The position numbers and the translations under genes are program-made. From a virus, in the IMG/VR virus record IMGVR_UViG_3300025626_000006, positions 1 to 64,000 of that record: 64,000 nucleotides of DNA. One strand, 5' to 3'. Positions 62,084-64,000 of this stretch are shown here, one piece after another. The notes under the pieces are model-generated. The model was not told the DNA's origin, made no database searches, and worked only from the letters and a program-made list of their open reading frames with translations. The first letter of the stretch is position 1. Each line of letters begins with the position of its first letter.

Positions 62084-62725
62084 TTAAATTATTACGTCTA
62101 CTATTCCTAACTCCTTAGCTCGTTCAGATGACATAAAGAAATCTGATGATGATATGTTTTCCCAATATGCTTTATCTTCGTTAGAATATTTAGCCATTAA
62201 TTCATTACAATCGCTTTCTAATTCTTCGCTAAATTTAGCATTAGATTTTACATCATTTAATTTACCAACAACAACTGTTGATAATTGGTGAACCATAATC
62301 TTAGAATGTTTTGATATCATTCGATTACCAGTTCCACAAGTAAGTAGTAATGCAGCTGCAGACATGGCTGCTCCCCTAACTATAATATTAAAAGTTATAC
62401 CTTGTGCTTTCATTGTATCCATAAAGTCAATTAAAGCCAAAGTTTCTATTACATCTCCTCCTGGAGAATTTAATAGAATATTGAACACCTTAACATCTTC
62501 GTTAAGTTTCATTAACAATCGTGTTTTAGCAACGACATCGAATGTCATTCCTGATTGTATTTCACCTTCAATAATAATTACATTATCTTTAGTATCAATA
62601 CCATAGTCGAATTCTCTGAAATACTTTCTGTTTGGGTCTGTCATTCCTTGCTCTTCTTTATTATAGGAAACCGATATACTATCATCTAAATAGGTGTTCG
62701 ATTCATTTCCGTATAGTTCGTCCAT
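62084..62725 (-). CDS. clpP: ClpP-like serine protease (213 aa)
   Basis: S14 family signatures are present: NSPGGDV at 86-92 (oxyanion region), GAAMSAAAL with the catalytic Ser122, and MVHQ with the catalytic His146. The C-terminal segment RAKELGIVDVII matches the usual ClpP end. The N-terminal ~45 residues are an extension not typical of bacterial ClpP. ClpP homologues occur in many marine T4-like phages, where they may work with the host ClpX/ClpA or in head assembly; no phage-encoded Clp ATPase is seen in this window. Confidence 0.92.
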   Translation of the reverse strand: MDELYGNESNTYLDDSISVSYNKEEQGMTDPNRKYFREFDYGIDTKDNVIIIEGEIQSGMTFDVVAKTRLLMKLNEDVKVFNILLNSPGGDVIETLALIDFMDTMKAQGITFNIIVRGAAMSAAALLLTCGTGNRMISKHSKIMVHQLSTVVVGKLNDVKSNAKFSEELESDCNELMAKYSNEDKAYWENISSSDFFMSSERAKELGIVDVII

Positions 62726-62787
62726 AATTCTATTATTAAAGTTATACTAATATACAACATTTGTATGAGAATACCAAATGTTTTTGT

Positions 62788-63876
62788 TTATTTTTTAGAA
62801 GTGTCAGCGTAGTTGTGTTTTGAGTTACGTTTTATGGATTCACCATAAAGTTCTTTAGTGTCTAAGGTTTCAACTTTTTCATTAGGAACAAACCTTACTT
62901 CTTCTTTTTGAGGTTGTTCTTTTTCCACCTCTTTTTCACTATCTCCGCCCGTTTTTTCATCAGCATTAAACTGCTCGTTAAAATCTTGCATCTCTTCTTC
63001 AGTCCACATACCATCATCTATAATATCTAAAACCTTCTCACTATCATCAATATCTTCAGCTTCTTTATTTTTTTTATCGTTTCCTAATAACTTATTTAAT
63101 GCTATTACCATAGCTATCGCTAATGGGTCAAACACAAAGACAATTAGTAATGTAAACCAATTTACAATTACATTCATAGCTTTACCAGTTATTTCAGACA
63201 TATATCTAAGAGGCCCAATTTCAGCGGCTATCTCATTATTAGATTCTAAATCTAATATTTGTAAGTCAAGCCTTGTAATTGAATCTGTAACTGATTCTAT
63301 CTTTATACTAATATCATTTCGTGATTGTACAGCCAAGTCTAACTCTTTTGTTAATAACCTTCGAGTTGAGGATGATTGTGTCGTAATTATATTACCAAGC
63401 GTGTCTTTATATTGTATCTTATTATTAGTTATACCATTCCTTAAATCACCAATCGATGTACTTAGGCTGGATTTCTCATTCATAAAATAATTTAATTGTT
63501 CATTAAACCTATTCTTTTTTAGTTCAATTACATTTATCTGTTTATCCATAACACCAAGTTGGTCAGCTGTTTTTTGATAAGCAGCAGTTAGGAATCCATA
63601 GATACCAGCTGATGTGATTATCATTAATACACCTACTGCTAAGGTAAGATACCACTTCATCCACCCAGCTTTATTCCAATGGTTATGTAGGTATGATGCT
63701 ATTATTAATTTAGAGAACTCTAAAGCAGCCGCCATAATTATTACTTCTGTTTTTGCTCCAGCAAATAAAGAGCTAAGCCCAAAGACCGAATAGTATGCTG
63801 CTGAACCAGCCAACGCAAGTGTACTGAGTATCATCAGTAATATGAATATATTTGACCTGTTAAATATTTTTTTCAT
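62788..63876 (-). CDS. Multi-pass membrane protein with coiled coil (362 aa)
   Basis: Four probable membrane helices: about 9-30, 42-62, 75-100 and 238-264 (VNWFTLLIVFVFDPLAIAMVIAL). Between the third and fourth is a ~120-residue coiled-coil domain (DKQINVIELKKNRFNEQLNYFMNEK, then SISIKIESVTDS-type heptads). The C-terminal ~95 residues are acidic and soluble. The layout recalls DUF4407-type membrane proteins, but the family is not certain. It could affect the cell envelope or superinfection; there is no holin-like size or motif. Confidence 0.7.
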   Translation of the reverse strand: MKKIFNRSNIFILLMILSTLALAGSAAYYSVFGLSSLFAGAKTEVIIMAAALEFSKLIIASYLHNHWNKAGWMKWYLTLAVGVLMIITSAGIYGFLTAAYQKTADQLGVMDKQINVIELKKNRFNEQLNYFMNEKSSLSTSIGDLRNGITNNKIQYKDTLGNIITTQSSSTRRLLTKELDLAVQSRNDISIKIESVTDSITRLDLQILDLESNNEIAAEIGPLRYMSEITGKAMNVIVNWFTLLIVFVFDPLAIAMVIALNKLLGNDKKNKEAEDIDDSEKVLDIIDDGMWTEEEMQDFNEQFNADEKTGGDSEKEVEKEQPQKEEVRFVPNEKVETLDTKELYGESIKRNSKHNYADTSKK

Positions 63877-63983
63877 GTTTTTGTACCAAAATTGATTTTA
63901 TTAACTTTTAGTTTTGTACTTATATCTACACAACCTAAGTTGCTAAGCTTAATAACTTAGTAATTATCTAAGATAATCACAAG

Positions 63984-63991
63984 TATAAATA
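63984..63991 (-). promoter_or_regulatory. Candidate late promoter box (TATTTATA)
   Basis: The coding strand reads CTATATTTATACT, 108 bases before the membrane protein start, near the right edge. The remaining gap (63877-63983) is AT-rich with a short inverted repeat (TTGCTAAGCTTAATAA) and no gene. Confidence 0.45.
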
Positions 63992-64000
63992 TAGATTATT

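Noticed and set aside
63877-64000. tRNA or other structured RNA in the right-edge gap
   Set aside because: Only a short inverted repeat is present; no cloverleaf can be drawn.

Overview
The window looks like part of the late (virion and DNA-metabolism) region of a large contractile-tailed phage of the T4 superfamily. Every gene I can support lies on the minus strand, so transcription runs from position 64000 towards 1. The diagnostic set is: large terminase gp17, portal gp20, prohead protease gp21, scaffold gp22, major capsid gp23, baseplate wedge gp25 and gp6, a gp5-like hub, a gp55-like late sigma factor, a gp61-like primase and a gp47/gp46-type nuclease/ATPase. The DNA is AT-rich and tightly packed; the longest gap between genes is about 150 bases. 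A Bacteroidota host, probably marine, is an inference from a histone H1-like (Hc1-type) small protein and from the general style of the fibre proteins. No tRNA, CRISPR array, insertion sequence or origin was seen. No tail sheath or tail tube gene was recognised.

Layout from right to left (transcription order). 64000-60999: membrane protein, ClpP-like protease, HD hydrolase and a small membrane protein. 61027-52786: late sigma factor, then baseplate genes (gp5-like, gp25, gp6, a large beta-rich protein) with an unexpected MNT-type nucleotidyltransferase. 52799-44762: large baseplate/tail structural proteins, several with LamG-like folds. 44759-40201: T7 endonuclease I-like resolvase, primase, and a single-chain Mre11-Rad50 fusion. 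40178-29703: a 3491-residue fibre ending in an S74 intramolecular chaperone. 29680-23423: a fused adenylyltransferase/ligase-like enzyme, three small cysteine-bearing proteins and a 783-residue protein that looks like a polyprotein. 23373-9659: glycosyltransferase-like protein, two membrane proteins, then the head module (gp17, gp20, core proteins, gp21, core proteins, H1-like protein, ribosomal protein bS21, gp22, gp23) and PhoH. 9593-1: fibre and adhesin genes, ending in a collagen-like protein that runs off the left edge and carries an intein-like Hint domain at its N-terminus.

How the genes may work together. Many head-region proteins carry a short tag of the form x-x-L-[LI]-[NK]-E followed by S or A, usually at the N-terminus. 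It resembles the capsid-targeting and gp21-cleavage signal of T4 internal proteins. The 783-residue protein has eight such hydrophobic-N-E sites spaced 76-121 residues apart, and the adenylyltransferase/ligase-like enzyme has two between its domains. This suggests protease-released cargo carried inside the capsid. Recurrent boxes (coding strand ATA[T/C]TTATA) precede many transcription units and are the likely late promoters for the gp55-like sigma factor; in two places a box directly follows a strong terminator. Most late genes have Shine-Dalgarno-like sequences, which is notable because the phage also encodes its own bS21 and Bacteroidota ribosomes normally hide the anti-Shine-Dalgarno.
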